Assembly: GCA_965200775.1 (NCBI GenBank)
Contig: OZ241383.1
Location: 2,728,001 to 2,792,000 of the forward strand
Direction of reading: 5' to 3'
Source: Poriferisocius sp965200775
GTDB lineage: Bacteria > Actinomycetota > Acidimicrobiia > Acidimicrobiales > Bin134
Length of the DNA stretch: 64,000 nucleotides
Shown here: one piece after another, positions 1 through 7,696 of the stretch
Numbering within the stretch: the stretch's first letter is position 1
Layout: each line of letters opens with the position of its first letter
Notes under the pieces: model-generated
The model's database searches: none
The model's input: only the letters and a program-made list of their open reading frames with translations
What the model was told of the DNA's origin: nothing
Translations under genes and position numbers: made by a program

Positions 1-112
1 GCGCCATGTGGACACCTGAAAGTACGAGCTGGAATCCACCACGTGTTCCGGCTGCTCGGCCCGTGACCGTTAGCGCTTCGAGCAGGGCGTCTCGTTCACA
101 TCTGAATTTCAC
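1..112 (-). CDS. dnaN: DNA polymerase III sliding clamp (beta subunit), N-terminal fragment
   Basis: The minus strand from 112 reads GTG then KFRCERDALLEALTV, the typical start of the beta clamp, and stays open to the window edge, so only about 37 codons are present. The clamp is a ring that tethers the replicative polymerase to DNA. A GGGAG motif lies about nine bases upstream of the GTG. It follows dnaA in the same direction across a 241-bp gap, the usual actinobacterial dnaA-oriC-dnaN arrangement. The frame and the family match are clear; the rest of the gene is outside the window. Confidence 0.88.
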   Translation of the reverse strand, partial: MKFRCERDALLEALTVTGRAAGTRGGFQLVLSGVHMA

Positions 113-353
113 AGGTTTGCTCTCCCTTTACCTGATTTAAATATATTTAAACTGTTGTTAGCAGTAGGTCGGTGGAAATGTGGATTACTACTGTTTTCCC
201 AGGTCAAACGGCATTTACTTTCTACTGCGTTTTCCGCAGCATGGGGAGGAGCGGGCGATGCTTGGCGGGTGCCTGTGGGTATTCCCTGCGTTGTCCCCAT
301 GAACTGCCGGGTTGTTCGTGCTGATTTCCCGATCAAATCCCCAGAGCTGAAGG
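113..353. other. oriC: dnaA-dnaN intergenic region, probable replication origin (oriC) or part of it
   Basis: This 241-bp non-coding gap lies between dnaA and dnaN, where actinobacterial origins are normally found. It holds an AT-rich stretch (131-156) around a perfect 16-bp palindrome TTTAAATATATTTAAA at 136-151, a good candidate for the DNA-unwinding element in an otherwise GC-rich region. DnaA-box-like 9-mers are present but imperfect: TGTGGATTA at 179-187 (one mismatch on the reverse strand) and TTGTCCCCA at 291-299 (one mismatch). Better boxes lie on the far side of dnaA, so the origin could be bipartite. The ribosome binding site of dnaN is at its left edge. Confidence 0.65.
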
Positions 354-1763
354 TCAGGCATTCTTGATCCTCTGGATCAGTTCGGTGATCTGGTTGAGGG
401 TCTCCGGCTGCTCGGTCATCTGCTGGGTGGTCTTCTTCACGGCGTGGATCGCCGTGGTGTGGTCCCGCCCTCCGAAGATTCTCGCGATGTCCGGGTAGCT
501 AAGGTCGGTCAGCTCCCGGAACACGTACATCGAGACCTGGCGAGCCTTTACGAGGGGCCGTTGTCTCCTGGGCCCGATGATCTGCTCGATCGGTAGGCCA
601 AACAGCTCGGCTGTGGCCTCAAGGATGATTTCAGGGGTAATGGGCTGTAGCTCGCGTCGGGCGGTGATATCTCGCAATACATACTGAGCTAATTCAAGAT
701 CAAGATGCTTCTCCGTAAAGCTGGCATATGCTGTAATACGGGTGAGGGCTCCTTCGAGTTCGCGTATATTGTCCTTGATATTGCTGGCAATAAAGAGAAG
801 AACCTCGTCATTGATGGGAGTACTAGCTTGCTCAGTTTTCTTCCGAAGAATTGCCATTCTTGTTTCAAGGTCTGGTGGCTGAATATCGGTAAGCAATCCC
901 ATCTTGAAACGGCTGGTCATTCGCTCTTCCAACGTAGGTATCGCATCTGGTGGGCGGTCGCTGGTAAGGACGATCTGTTTCTTGATTTCGTGCAAAGAAT
1001 TGAAGGTATGGAAAAACTCCTCTTGCAGACCTTCCTTGCCTTCGAGAAGCTGAATGTCATCCACAAGCAGGACATCAACCTCCCGGTAAGTCCTCTTGAA
1101 CTCACTTCGAGTGTTGGTCCGAACCGCGTCCACAAACTGATTCAGGAACGTTTCCGTTGACACATACTGAATTCGCTTGATCGGGTGGTCCGGGTCGCTG
1201 ATGTAATGAGTGTTGACGTAATGTCCAATAGCATGAAGAAGATGGGTCTTGCCCAGGCCAGCGTGTCCGTATATGAAGAGCGGATTATACGATTCACCAG
1301 GGGTTTCAGCTACCGACAACGCAGCTGCAAGAGCAAATCGGTTGGATGGGCCGGTGACGAACTTGTCAAAGACGTAGTTGGGATGCAGCGCGGTTGCTGT
1401 TCGATTACTCGGAATCGATTTGTCCACTTCAGGAGCAAAGAGCGGGGCAGACACAGCGGCAGTTGACTCCTCTCCGTTTAGGCGCTCATCATCCGTAGAC
1501 ATTTGAGTGTCGATGCTCTGGTCGACGCTGATCCTTACCGTGATGTGGGAAGCGTTTGAGTTGCTCAGTGCTTTCTGAAGCACACCAAGGTACTTACCCT
1601 CTAGCCGATCCTTGATTATGGTGTTCGGCACGGTGAGTCCCAGCTCGTACTCTGTGAGAGAAGTTGGTTTTGCGGGGCAGAAGGTAGATTGCCATACCGC
1701 ATCGGGAACCTGAGCCCGAATGCTGTCGGCACATGAAGACCAGAGCAATGTTGCTGGTACCAT
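354..1763 (-). CDS. dnaA: Chromosomal replication initiator protein DnaA
   Basis: AAA+ ATPase that binds DnaA boxes and opens the origin. With this start the protein has 469 residues. Visible are the Walker A motif GHAGLGKTHLL (about residue 166), Walker B LLVDDIQ (about 234), and the C-terminal DnaA signature GGRDHTTAIHAV. I chose the ATG at 1763 because it has a GGAG ten bases upstream and the protein then begins with the domain I sequence (LLWSSCADSIRAQVP). The longer open frame to a GTG at 1850 has no convincing ribosome site and would cover two DnaA boxes that look like an autoregulatory promoter region. It is divergent from rpmH. Confidence 0.95.
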   Translation of the reverse strand: MVPATLLWSSCADSIRAQVPDAVWQSTFCPAKPTSLTEYELGLTVPNTIIKDRLEGKYLGVLQKALSNSNASHITVRISVDQSIDTQMSTDDERLNGEESTAAVSAPLFAPEVDKSIPSNRTATALHPNYVFDKFVTGPSNRFALAAALSVAETPGESYNPLFIYGHAGLGKTHLLHAIGHYVNTHYISDPDHPIKRIQYVSTETFLNQFVDAVRTNTRSEFKRTYREVDVLLVDDIQLLEGKEGLQEEFFHTFNSLHEIKKQIVLTSDRPPDAIPTLEERMTSRFKMGLLTDIQPPDLETRMAILRKKTEQASTPINDEVLLFIASNIKDNIRELEGALTRITAYASFTEKHLDLELAQYVLRDITARRELQPITPEIILEATAELFGLPIEQIIGPRRQRPLVKARQVSMYVFRELTDLSYPDIARIFGGRDHTTAIHAVKKTTQQMTEQPETLNQITELIQRIKNA

Positions 1764-2121
1764 TTGATAGCCACTCCAGTAGTTTTCACTGAGAGTATCC
1801 ACAAGTGTGCAAAACCTGTGGATAATTGCAACCTTTTGTATTTGTTCCACTCAAGTTGGCACCAGCTCGACCGGAGCACAGGACTGTAGCACCATGATTC
1901 AGGTGGCGTTCAAGTGAGTCGGAGAAATTTTCCCGTCAGTGGAGCATGTGGACAATGTTGTTGATATCGTTCACGTGGCTTCTGTGGCAGATGATCCTTC
2001 ACCATGTTGTCGTGGTGGCGGGGAAGGCCGTAGCGTAGGGGACGAGCCGGGACATCGAAGGCACGTGGGAGCGATCGTAGGGAGGCCCCACAAGGATGTC
2101 CCCCTGGCCTTGGAGGTATTT
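1764..2121. promoter_or_regulatory. dnaA-rpmH divergent intergenic region with DnaA boxes
   Basis: With dnaA starting at 1763, this 358-bp region separates the divergent dnaA and rpmH genes. It contains a perfect reverse-strand DnaA box TGTGGATAA at 1817-1825, an 8-of-9 box GTATCCACA at 1795-1803, and a perfect reverse-strand box of the actinobacterial TTGTCCACA type (TGTGGACAA) at 1947-1955. Two boxes lie just upstream of the chosen dnaA start, as expected for DnaA autoregulation, and the set may form a second part of the origin. rpmH has a GGAGG ribosome site at 2112-2116. No other gene is visible here. Confidence 0.6.
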
Positions 2122-2256
2122 GTGAAACGCACCTATCAGCCGAATGTGCAGCGACGAGCCCGGCGTCACGGGTTTCGGCACCGCATGATGACCCGAAGCG
2201 GGCGAGCGATCATCAGTGCTCGCCGTCGCCGCGGCCGGAAAAGGCTGTCGGCCTGA
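2122..2256 (+). CDS. rpmH: 50S ribosomal protein L34
   Basis: 44-residue, very basic protein starting at GTG with KRTYQPNVQRRARRHGFRHR, the standard bL34 sequence, and ending in a lysine/arginine-rich tail. It is a structural protein of the large ribosomal subunit. The GTG is preceded by a strong GGAGG five bases upstream; a longer in-frame extension from 1939 lacks support and would be far too long for L34. Its stop overlaps the probable start of rnpA, so the two are likely co-translated. Confidence 0.96.
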   Translation: MKRTYQPNVQRRARRHGFRHRMMTRSGRAIISARRRRGRKRLSA

Positions 2257-2597
2257 TCGAACGACTGCGAGGACGTTCGGCGTTCGATCGACTGCAAGCC
2301 GATGGTGTTCGCGTCGCGGCGGGGCTGCTTTGGGTTCGGTTCTCACCCGATCCATCACTGGGCGCGCCGCGTGTGGCCTACGCGTTGCCGAAACGAATGG
2401 GCTCAGCGGTGATCCGCAACAAGGTCCGCCGTCGCCTGCGCGCTGCGATGCGAGAGCTGGATCGAGGTAGCCCTGCGGGCTTGCCGTGCGGGCTCTACCT
2501 CATCGGCACCAAGCGCACCGCAACCGACTTTTCCTACCCTGACCTGCGAAATTCCTTGACGAGGTGCCTGGCCAAGTTGGATCGGAAGCCGGCGTGA
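2253..2597 (+). CDS. rnpA: Ribonuclease P protein component
   Basis: Protein subunit of RNase P, which trims tRNA 5' ends. The RNR signature is visible as AVIRNKVRRRLRAAMRE in the middle of a roughly 114-residue protein of normal family length. There is no ATG, GTG or TTG at the expected place. The homologous N-terminus (ERLRGRSAFDRLQADG) is reached only from a CTG at 2253, which overlaps the rpmH stop and has GGAAAAGG about eight bases upstream. The first conventional start (GTG at 2373) would cut away the N-terminal third. The start is therefore an inference. Confidence 0.88.
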   Translation: MIERLRGRSAFDRLQADGVRVAAGLLWVRFSPDPSLGAPRVAYALPKRMGSAVIRNKVRRRLRAAMRELDRGSPAGLPCGLYLIGTKRTATDFSYPDLRNSLTRCLAKLDRKPA

Positions 2598-2968
2598 AGC
2601 CCGAACCCCACGAGCAGACCTCGATGGTTGCCGGCCCTGGCGTTGCTGCCCGGATGGCCTTGGCATTCATCATGACCTACCAGCGGGCCACCGACCACCG
2701 ACCAAGCCCGTGCCGCTACGTCCCTAGCTGCTCCTACTATGCAGCAGAAGCGATTGAAGTACACGGGGCGGTCAGGGGTATGTGGCTGGGGTTGCGCCGC
2801 CTGCTGAGGTGCCGTCCGGGGGCTCCCACCGGGTGGGACCCTGTTCCCGACCATCACGGTTGCCTGGCCTCGGACCCCACCCTGCCCGCGGTAGACACGG
2901 TCAAGGGCTCCGTTCCACGCCGGGAAGCATCACCTGAGGATTCACCCAAGGCGGTGGCCGGTGTTTGA
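2594..2968 (+). CDS. yidD: Membrane protein insertion efficiency factor YidD
   Basis: Small cytoplasmic-face protein that assists YidC. The conserved core is clear: YQRATDHRPSPCRYVPSCS followed by YYAAEAIEVHGAVRG and RLLRCRPGAPTGWDPVP. The C-terminal extension is low-complexity. I chose the GTG at 2594, whose GTGA overlaps the rnpA stop; ATG codons at 2624 and 2654 are alternatives. Its end overlaps the yidC start by eight bases. The run rpmH-rnpA-yidD-yidC-jag is a tightly coupled operon. Confidence 0.9.
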   Translation: MKPEPHEQTSMVAGPGVAARMALAFIMTYQRATDHRPSPCRYVPSCSYYAAEAIEVHGAVRGMWLGLRRLLRCRPGAPTGWDPVPDHHGCLASDPTLPAVDTVKGSVPRREASPEDSPKAVAGV

Positions 2969-4181
2969 CGCGCTGTTCGACGGCCTCGCGTGGCTGCTGG
3001 CGATCTACTACCTGCTGGGCCACAACTACGGCATCGCAATCATGCTGTTCACCCTCACGGTGATGCTGGTCCTCACACCGCTCACCTTCTATACCACCCG
3101 TTCAATGCTGCGAATGCAGACCCTTCAGCCCGAGATCAAGAAGATCCAGGCTCAGTTCCAGGGCGACCGCCAACGGATGAACGAGGAGATGATGCATCTC
3201 TACCGGTCGCACAACGTGAACCCCCTGGGGAGCTGTCTTCCGTTGGTGGCCCAGCTTCCCGTATTCTTCGTGCTTTTCCGCCTTATTCGTGGTCTCACCC
3301 GACGGGTCAGTGATTTGGGATCACATGCAGGGTGGGGCGTGTTGCCACGCAACGATGGTGTCGCCGCCGGCCCGGACTTCCAGGAGCGGGTGTTCAACCC
3401 CGAATACCTGGCGTCCGACTCGGAACTTCGGATCGCTCTGGAGAACACCACGGAGATGAACTTCCTGGGGATGGACCTGTCTTCTAGCCTCACTGATGCC
3501 TTCCGAGATTCCTTCGCCACCGCCCTTCCCTTCCTGCTGCTGATCGTGCTCATCGGGGTCACGAGCTACATTCAGCAGCGCCAGATCGCTGGGCGTCGTG
3601 ATCCGGATACCCCGATCAACCCCCAGCAGCAGATGATCATGAAGTTGATGCCATGGTTCCTGCCGATCATCTCTTTGGGGTTTCCGGCGGGGTTGAACCT
3701 GTACTTCGTGAGCTCCAACGTCGTCAGGGTTGGCCAACAGGCGGTCATCACCCGGCGGATCTACGCGCCTCACAAGGAGCGCCAAGCCTTGCTGGAGAGC
3801 GAGGCTGATGACAGCGAGGAAGTGGTGCCCGAACCGGTGAAACCCGTGCCTCGACCGTTGGAGCGGTCTCGGACACCGGCGGCCGACCATGGGCAACGCC
3901 GGCCAACATCGAGAACTCCCCCGCAACGGCGGTCGGACAGCCGTCGCACCACATCGAAGCCTTCACGACCGAGTTCTTCGGCCCGCCCGGCCAAGGAGCC
4001 GCAAGCCGCTCAGTCCAAACCTGCACAAACCAAAGGCGCCAAGGATTCGGGGAAGGGTTCGACCAGCGCCAAGTCGGAGAAATCAACGCCACAGCAACGC
4101 CAGTCAAGTCGCACCACCCAGAAGGGTCAGCAGTCGCATCCCACCGACCGGCGGCGCCGTCGGAAGAAGAGGAGAAGGTAG
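2961..4181 (+). CDS. yidC: Membrane protein insertase YidC/Oxa1
   Basis: 406-residue insertase that places proteins in the inner membrane. Hydrophobic segments at about 5-35 and at the QLPVFFVLFRLIRGL stretch, followed by two segments near 180-200 and 230-250, match the YidC/Oxa1 fold. The NPLGSCLPLVAQLPVFF motif is diagnostic. The last 130 residues are a highly charged, Arg/Lys/Ser/Pro/Gln-rich tail ending in RRRRRKKRRR, longer than in most relatives and probably ribosome- or RNA-contacting (inference). It starts at GTG 2961 inside the yidD end. Confidence 0.95.
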   Translation: MFDALFDGLAWLLAIYYLLGHNYGIAIMLFTLTVMLVLTPLTFYTTRSMLRMQTLQPEIKKIQAQFQGDRQRMNEEMMHLYRSHNVNPLGSCLPLVAQLPVFFVLFRLIRGLTRRVSDLGSHAGWGVLPRNDGVAAGPDFQERVFNPEYLASDSELRIALENTTEMNFLGMDLSSSLTDAFRDSFATALPFLLLIVLIGVTSYIQQRQIAGRRDPDTPINPQQQMIMKLMPWFLPIISLGFPAGLNLYFVSSNVVRVGQQAVITRRIYAPHKERQALLESEADDSEEVVPEPVKPVPRPLERSRTPAADHGQRRPTSRTPPQRRSDSRRTTSKPSRPSSSARPAKEPQAAQSKPAQTKGAKDSGKGSTSAKSEKSTPQQRQSSRTTQKGQQSHPTDRRRRRKKRRR

Positions 4182-4183
4182 CC

Positions 4184-5137
4184 ATGGAGTGGCTGGAAGT
4201 CACTGGAAAGACCATTGTCCAGGCCGAAGAAGCCGCTCTCGACCGGCTGGGAGTGGACCGTAGCGAGGCCGAGTTCTCGGTTGTCGATGAGCCGAAATCG
4301 GCTTTACTGGGTCTCAAGCGAACCGATGCCCGGATCAGAGCTCGGGTGAAGCCGGTAGTACCCCGTGAAAAGCGGAACCGGAATCGAGGCAACACTGCCA
4401 AGAGGGATCGGAAGCGAAATCGCAACCCGGAGCGGGATAACGTGGAAGGCCGGAGGAAGCAGGACAATCAGAGTCGAGACCAGCAGGGCCGGAACCGGAG
4501 GTCCCAGGGTCGTGATGAGGGGCGAGCGCCCAAACGGCAGCAGGAGCAGAGGCCCCAGAAGGGTGGGCAGGATGCCCGAGAGGCCAAGGAGAAGTCCGAA
4601 CGCACCAACCGAGCGTCACAAGCAACGGAACGAAAGCAAGCAAGGGAGAACAAACCGATGACAGAACCAATGAGTCTGGACGAGCAGAGCACTCTGGTCG
4701 TTGAGTTTCTCGACGGTCTTCTGGACACCTTCGACTTGGATGCCGAGGTGTACAGCGAGCGGGTTGACGAGGACACGATGGAGATGCGTGTCGCGAACAC
4801 CGACGGGGTGGGTCTGCTTATTGGGCCGAAGGGCAACACCCTTCGAGCAGTTGAGGACCTGTCCCGGATGCTGGTGCAGCGCAAGTCGGACGGAAACTGC
4901 GAGGGTCGAATCCGGGTTGACATCGGGGGATATCGCGAGCGGCGCAGGGCGGCGTTGGAGTCTTTCTGCGAGAAGATTGCCCTTGAGGTGCGAGACAGCG
5001 GGGTCGAGCGGCCCCTCGAGCCGATGAATGCCGCCGACCGGAAGGTAATCCACGACGTTGTCTCCGAGATCGACGGGGTGGCCACCGTCTCGGAAGGCCA
5101 GGAACCTCGCAGATGGGTTGTCATCGTTCCCGACTGA
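4184..5137 (+). CDS. jag: Jag/KhpB family RNA-binding protein
   Basis: 317-residue RNA-binding protein. The N-terminal Jag domain (about 1-50, WLEVTGKTIVQAEEAALDRLG) is followed by a 110-residue disordered linker rich in Arg, Lys, Gln, Asn and Gly, then a KH domain containing IGPKGNTLRAVEDLSRM and a C-terminal R3H domain with RRAALESFCEKIA. Family members bind RNA and take part in cell-wall and division control. The linker is much longer than in most homologues and resembles RG-rich RNA-binding tails. It starts two bases after the yidC stop. A 29-bp direct repeat begins within its last codons. Confidence 0.93.
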   Translation: MEWLEVTGKTIVQAEEAALDRLGVDRSEAEFSVVDEPKSALLGLKRTDARIRARVKPVVPREKRNRNRGNTAKRDRKRNRNPERDNVEGRRKQDNQSRDQQGRNRRSQGRDEGRAPKRQQEQRPQKGGQDAREAKEKSERTNRASQATERKQARENKPMTEPMSLDEQSTLVVEFLDGLLDTFDLDAEVYSERVDEDTMEMRVANTDGVGLLIGPKGNTLRAVEDLSRMLVQRKSDGNCEGRIRVDIGGYRERRRAALESFCEKIALEVRDSGVERPLEPMNAADRKVIHDVVSEIDGVATVSEGQEPRRWVVIVPD

Positions 5138-5210
5138 TCGGGCGAGTGATCTATCCAATGCGCTGCCGTTCGTTGTGTCCGATCGTTCCCGACTGATCGG
5201 GCGAGTGATC
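5123..5210 (+). repeat. 29-bp direct repeat flanking the jag stop codon
   Basis: The 29 bases at 5123-5151 recur identically at 5182-5210, 59 bp apart. The first copy covers the jag stop codon and the second lies just before rsmG. The second copy with its flank contains CCGATC and GATCGG arms that could pair. There is no T-run, so it is not an obvious terminator. Probably a local tandem duplication of the end of jag. Confidence 0.85.
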
Positions 5211-5221
5211 CACCTGCGACG

Positions 5222-5830
5222 GTGATCTCGGGGCAAGATCGAGAGAGGCTGGGCGGAGTTCTTCGCCAGGCCCAGGAAAGAGGGTGGGTCGGCCGGCAGG
5301 AGGTCGATCATCACATAGATCATTCGCTGGGCTTCGCCGCGATGGTGTCGGCCGTGCCCGTCGTTGCAGTTGATCTGGGAAGCGGCGGCGGTCTCCCTGC
5401 ACTGGTGTTGATGGCGGCTTGGCCGCGGTCCCGGTGGACGCTGGTGGAATCGTCTCTGCGCCGAGCGGCGTTTCTGGAGTGGCACTGCTCCAATCTGGGA
5501 TGGTCAGGCCGGGTTGACGTTCGCCATGCCCAGGCCCAAGACCTGGGGGGTGAGGAACAGTTCCGAGGTCGAGCCGACCTGGTGACAGCCCGCAGCTTCG
5601 GTCCCCCGGCACTGGTGGTTGAGGTGGCCGCTCCCTTGCTTCGAGTTGGTGGGGAGCTTGTGGTCGGCGCCACTCCCGATGCCGCTACCTGGCCCACCAA
5701 GGCTCTCGAGGTGGTGGGCATGAGCGCAGATCGTCTCGGTTCAACCTCTCCTCGGTTCCACCACACTACGCAGGTGGCTCCTTGCCCCGTGGCCTATCCT
5801 CGCCGCCGTCCTGAACTTTTGTTGTTCTAG
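5222..5830 (+). CDS. rsmG: 16S rRNA (guanine527-N7)-methyltransferase RsmG
   Basis: 202-residue class I SAM-dependent methyltransferase (GidB), which modifies G527 of 16S rRNA. The SAM-binding motif VVAVDLGSGGGLPALVL is clear, followed by the acidic strand WTLVESSLRRAAFLEW and the VTARSFGPP motif. It starts at GTG 5222 and has the usual family length. It sits between jag and parA as in most actinobacteria. No odd features apart from the direct repeat upstream. Confidence 0.93.
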   Translation: MISGQDRERLGGVLRQAQERGWVGRQEVDHHIDHSLGFAAMVSAVPVVAVDLGSGGGLPALVLMAAWPRSRWTLVESSLRRAAFLEWHCSNLGWSGRVDVRHAQAQDLGGEEQFRGRADLVTARSFGPPALVVEVAAPLLRVGGELVVGATPDAATWPTKALEVVGMSADRLGSTSPRFHHTTQVAPCPVAYPRRRPELLLF

Positions 5831-5836
5831 CCCTGG

Positions 5837-5852
5837 ATGTTTCACGTGAAAC
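5837..5852. promoter_or_regulatory. parS: parS centromere site 1
   Basis: Perfect 16-bp palindrome TGTTTCACGTGAAACA, the universal ParB-binding parS sequence. It lies immediately after the rsmG stop and upstream of parA, close to the origin, where parS sites cluster. Confidence 0.97.
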
Positions 5853-5954
5853 ACCGGGTTTGCTGGTTGATGGTGTGAGCTTGAGGGATGGTGGCTTCGG
5901 GGTTTGAGGCTTGCTCCGATAGTGAGGCTGACCCTTGCAGCTTTGGCCGGCCAA

Positions 5955-5970
5955 TGTTTCACGTGAAACA
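5955..5970. promoter_or_regulatory. parS: parS centromere site 2
   Basis: Second perfect TGTTTCACGTGAAACA copy, 118 bp from the first and 47 bp upstream of the parA start. The two sites can nucleate ParB spreading and may also tie parAB expression to ParB binding (inference). Confidence 0.97.
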
Positions 5971-6017
5971 CCAACCAGTGCTTGACCGATGGTTGAGGGT
6001 GAGGGAGACTGGTAAGA

Positions 6018-6824
6018 GTGTCTGCTTTCGGCTCTGAGAACTCTCGAACCAGCCGCGTCATTGCAGTAGCCAACCAGAAGGGCGGCGTGGGCAAGACAAC
6101 CACGACGGTCAACTTGGCTGCTTGTTTGGCTGAACTGGGCCACCAAGTGCTGGTCGTCGATTTGGATCCCCAAGCCAACGCCACCACCGGGCTGGGCGTC
6201 GACCCGTTTGGCAACGAGGTCTCCACCTACGACGTGTTGCTTCAAAACGGCAGCGCCGCCGACTGCATCACGGAGACCCAGGTTGACAATTTGTGGCTGA
6301 TGCCTTCCACCCTCGACCTGGCCGGGGCAGAGATTGAGCTGGTGCCGGCATTCAGCAGGGAGCGAAGGCTCGATTCCGCTCTTGCCACCGTGGTTGACAA
6401 GTTCGACTTCGTCTTCGTAGACTGTCCCCCATCTCTGGGACTGCTCACGGTGAACGCGATGACCGCGGCCCGAGAGGTGATGGTCCCTATCCAATGCGAG
6501 TACTACGCGCTGGAGGGACTGGGCCAGTTGATGAGGAACATCGAGCTGGTTCGCAACGGCCTGAACAGCGAGTTGGAGATCTCGCTGGTTGTACTGGTCA
6601 TGTACGACGGCCGGACCAAGCTCTCGGCCCAGGTGGCTTCGGAGATTCGGGATTATTTCGGCGACAAGGTCTGCTGGCAGATGATCCCTCGAACCGTTCG
6701 ACTGGCCGAGGCCCCGTCTCATGGGGCTCCCATCACTGTCACCTATCCGAAATCGCGGGGGGCATTGGCCTACCGTGAGCTAGCAAGGGAGGTTGCCGGT
6801 GGCACGCTCGCCCGGGTTGGGTAG
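6018..6824 (+). CDS. parA: Chromosome partitioning ATPase ParA (Soj)
   Basis: 268-residue ATPase that moves ParB-parS complexes during chromosome segregation. The deviant Walker A motif ANQKGGVGKTTTTVNLA lies at about 18-34, with VVDLDPQANATTGLG and the VFVDCPPSLGLLTVNA motif downstream. It starts at GTG 6018. It ends inside the parB start region, so parA and parB are translationally coupled. Two parS sites are directly upstream. Confidence 0.97.
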   Translation: MSAFGSENSRTSRVIAVANQKGGVGKTTTTVNLAACLAELGHQVLVVDLDPQANATTGLGVDPFGNEVSTYDVLLQNGSAADCITETQVDNLWLMPSTLDLAGAEIELVPAFSRERRLDSALATVVDKFDFVFVDCPPSLGLLTVNAMTAAREVMVPIQCEYYALEGLGQLMRNIELVRNGLNSELEISLVVLVMYDGRTKLSAQVASEIRDYFGDKVCWQMIPRTVRLAEAPSHGAPITVTYPKSRGALAYRELAREVAGGTLARVG

Positions 6825-7677
6825 AGGACTCAGCGCTCTCATTTCTGATCCGGCGGTTCAGAACGAGGGTGTGATCTCATCCTCCTACCTGGAACTTCCC
6901 CTCGACGCTATCTCTGTGAATCCCCACCAGCCTCGGGACAAATTTGACCAGGCAGCCTTGAACGTCCTTACCGAGTCGATCCGGAGGGTCGGGGTGCTGC
7001 AACCGGTACTGGTTCGTTCCGTTACAAGCGGAACGTACGAGCTGATTGCCGGGGAGCGGCGTTTTCGAGCGGCCAAGCAAGCCGGGTTGACCCGGATCCC
7101 AGCGGTTGTTCGCTCTGCCGACAACGGCGAAACGCTGGAACAGGCCCTTCTGGAGAACCTGCATCGCGAAGATCTGAACGCCATCGAGGAAGCCGCGGCG
7201 TGTCAGCAGTTGATCGACGAGTTCGGGTTCACCCAGGAAACCGTGGCGGAGCGCCTGGGTAAGAGCCGGTCGGCGGTTGCCAACTCGGTGCGACTTCTGC
7301 AGCTGCCCGACGAGGTGAAGGCGCTGGTGGTGAACGGATCACTGTCTGCCGGCCATGCACGGGCCCTGCTCGGGGTTCCCAACGAGAAGCGCCTCATCAA
7401 GCTGGCCAAGAAAGCCGCCGCGGACGGGACCACCGTTCGGATACTGGAGGAAGCGGTCCGGGCGGGCAACGAGCGGAAGAACGGTTCGAGGCAGGAGAGC
7501 CAGAGTCCGAGCCCCTCGGATCGAGGTGCCGCGATGCTCGAACTGGAGAGACTGCTGAGCGATTACCTCGATACCAAAGTGGACGTGACCATGGGCAAGG
7601 GCCAGGGCAAGTTGATCGTTCAGTTTGCCGATTTGGACGATTTGGAGCGCATCTACCGCGTGATGCTCCAGAGGTGA
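6799..7677 (+). CDS. parB: Chromosome partitioning protein ParB
   Basis: CTP-dependent clamp that loads at parS. The N-terminal ParA-interacting motif GLGRGLSALI is followed by the CTP-binding ParB/Srx domain (LIAGERRFRAAKQAG) and a helix-turn-helix with LGKSRSAVANSVRLLQLP. The short C-terminal dimerisation domain ends in RIYRVMLQR. I chose the GTG at 6799 because GGGAGG stands six bases upstream; the TTG at 6793 would put that motif directly on the start. It overlaps parA by 26 bases and converges with cwlM. Confidence 0.96.
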   Translation: MARSPGLGRGLSALISDPAVQNEGVISSSYLELPLDAISVNPHQPRDKFDQAALNVLTESIRRVGVLQPVLVRSVTSGTYELIAGERRFRAAKQAGLTRIPAVVRSADNGETLEQALLENLHREDLNAIEEAAACQQLIDEFGFTQETVAERLGKSRSAVANSVRLLQLPDEVKALVVNGSLSAGHARALLGVPNEKRLIKLAKKAAADGTTVRILEEAVRAGNERKNGSRQESQSPSPSDRGAAMLELERLLSDYLDTKVDVTMGKGQGKLIVQFADLDDLERIYRVMLQR

Positions 7678-7696
7678 GCGCCGCAGGGCCTGACAA

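Noticed and set aside
1764..1850. N-terminal extension of dnaA to a GTG at 1850
   Set aside because: No ribosome site, extra residues are not like DnaA domain I, and it would place DnaA boxes inside the gene.
2216..2470. 84-residue frame overlapping rnpA
   Set aside because: Different frame from the clear RNase P signature; arginine-rich shadow.
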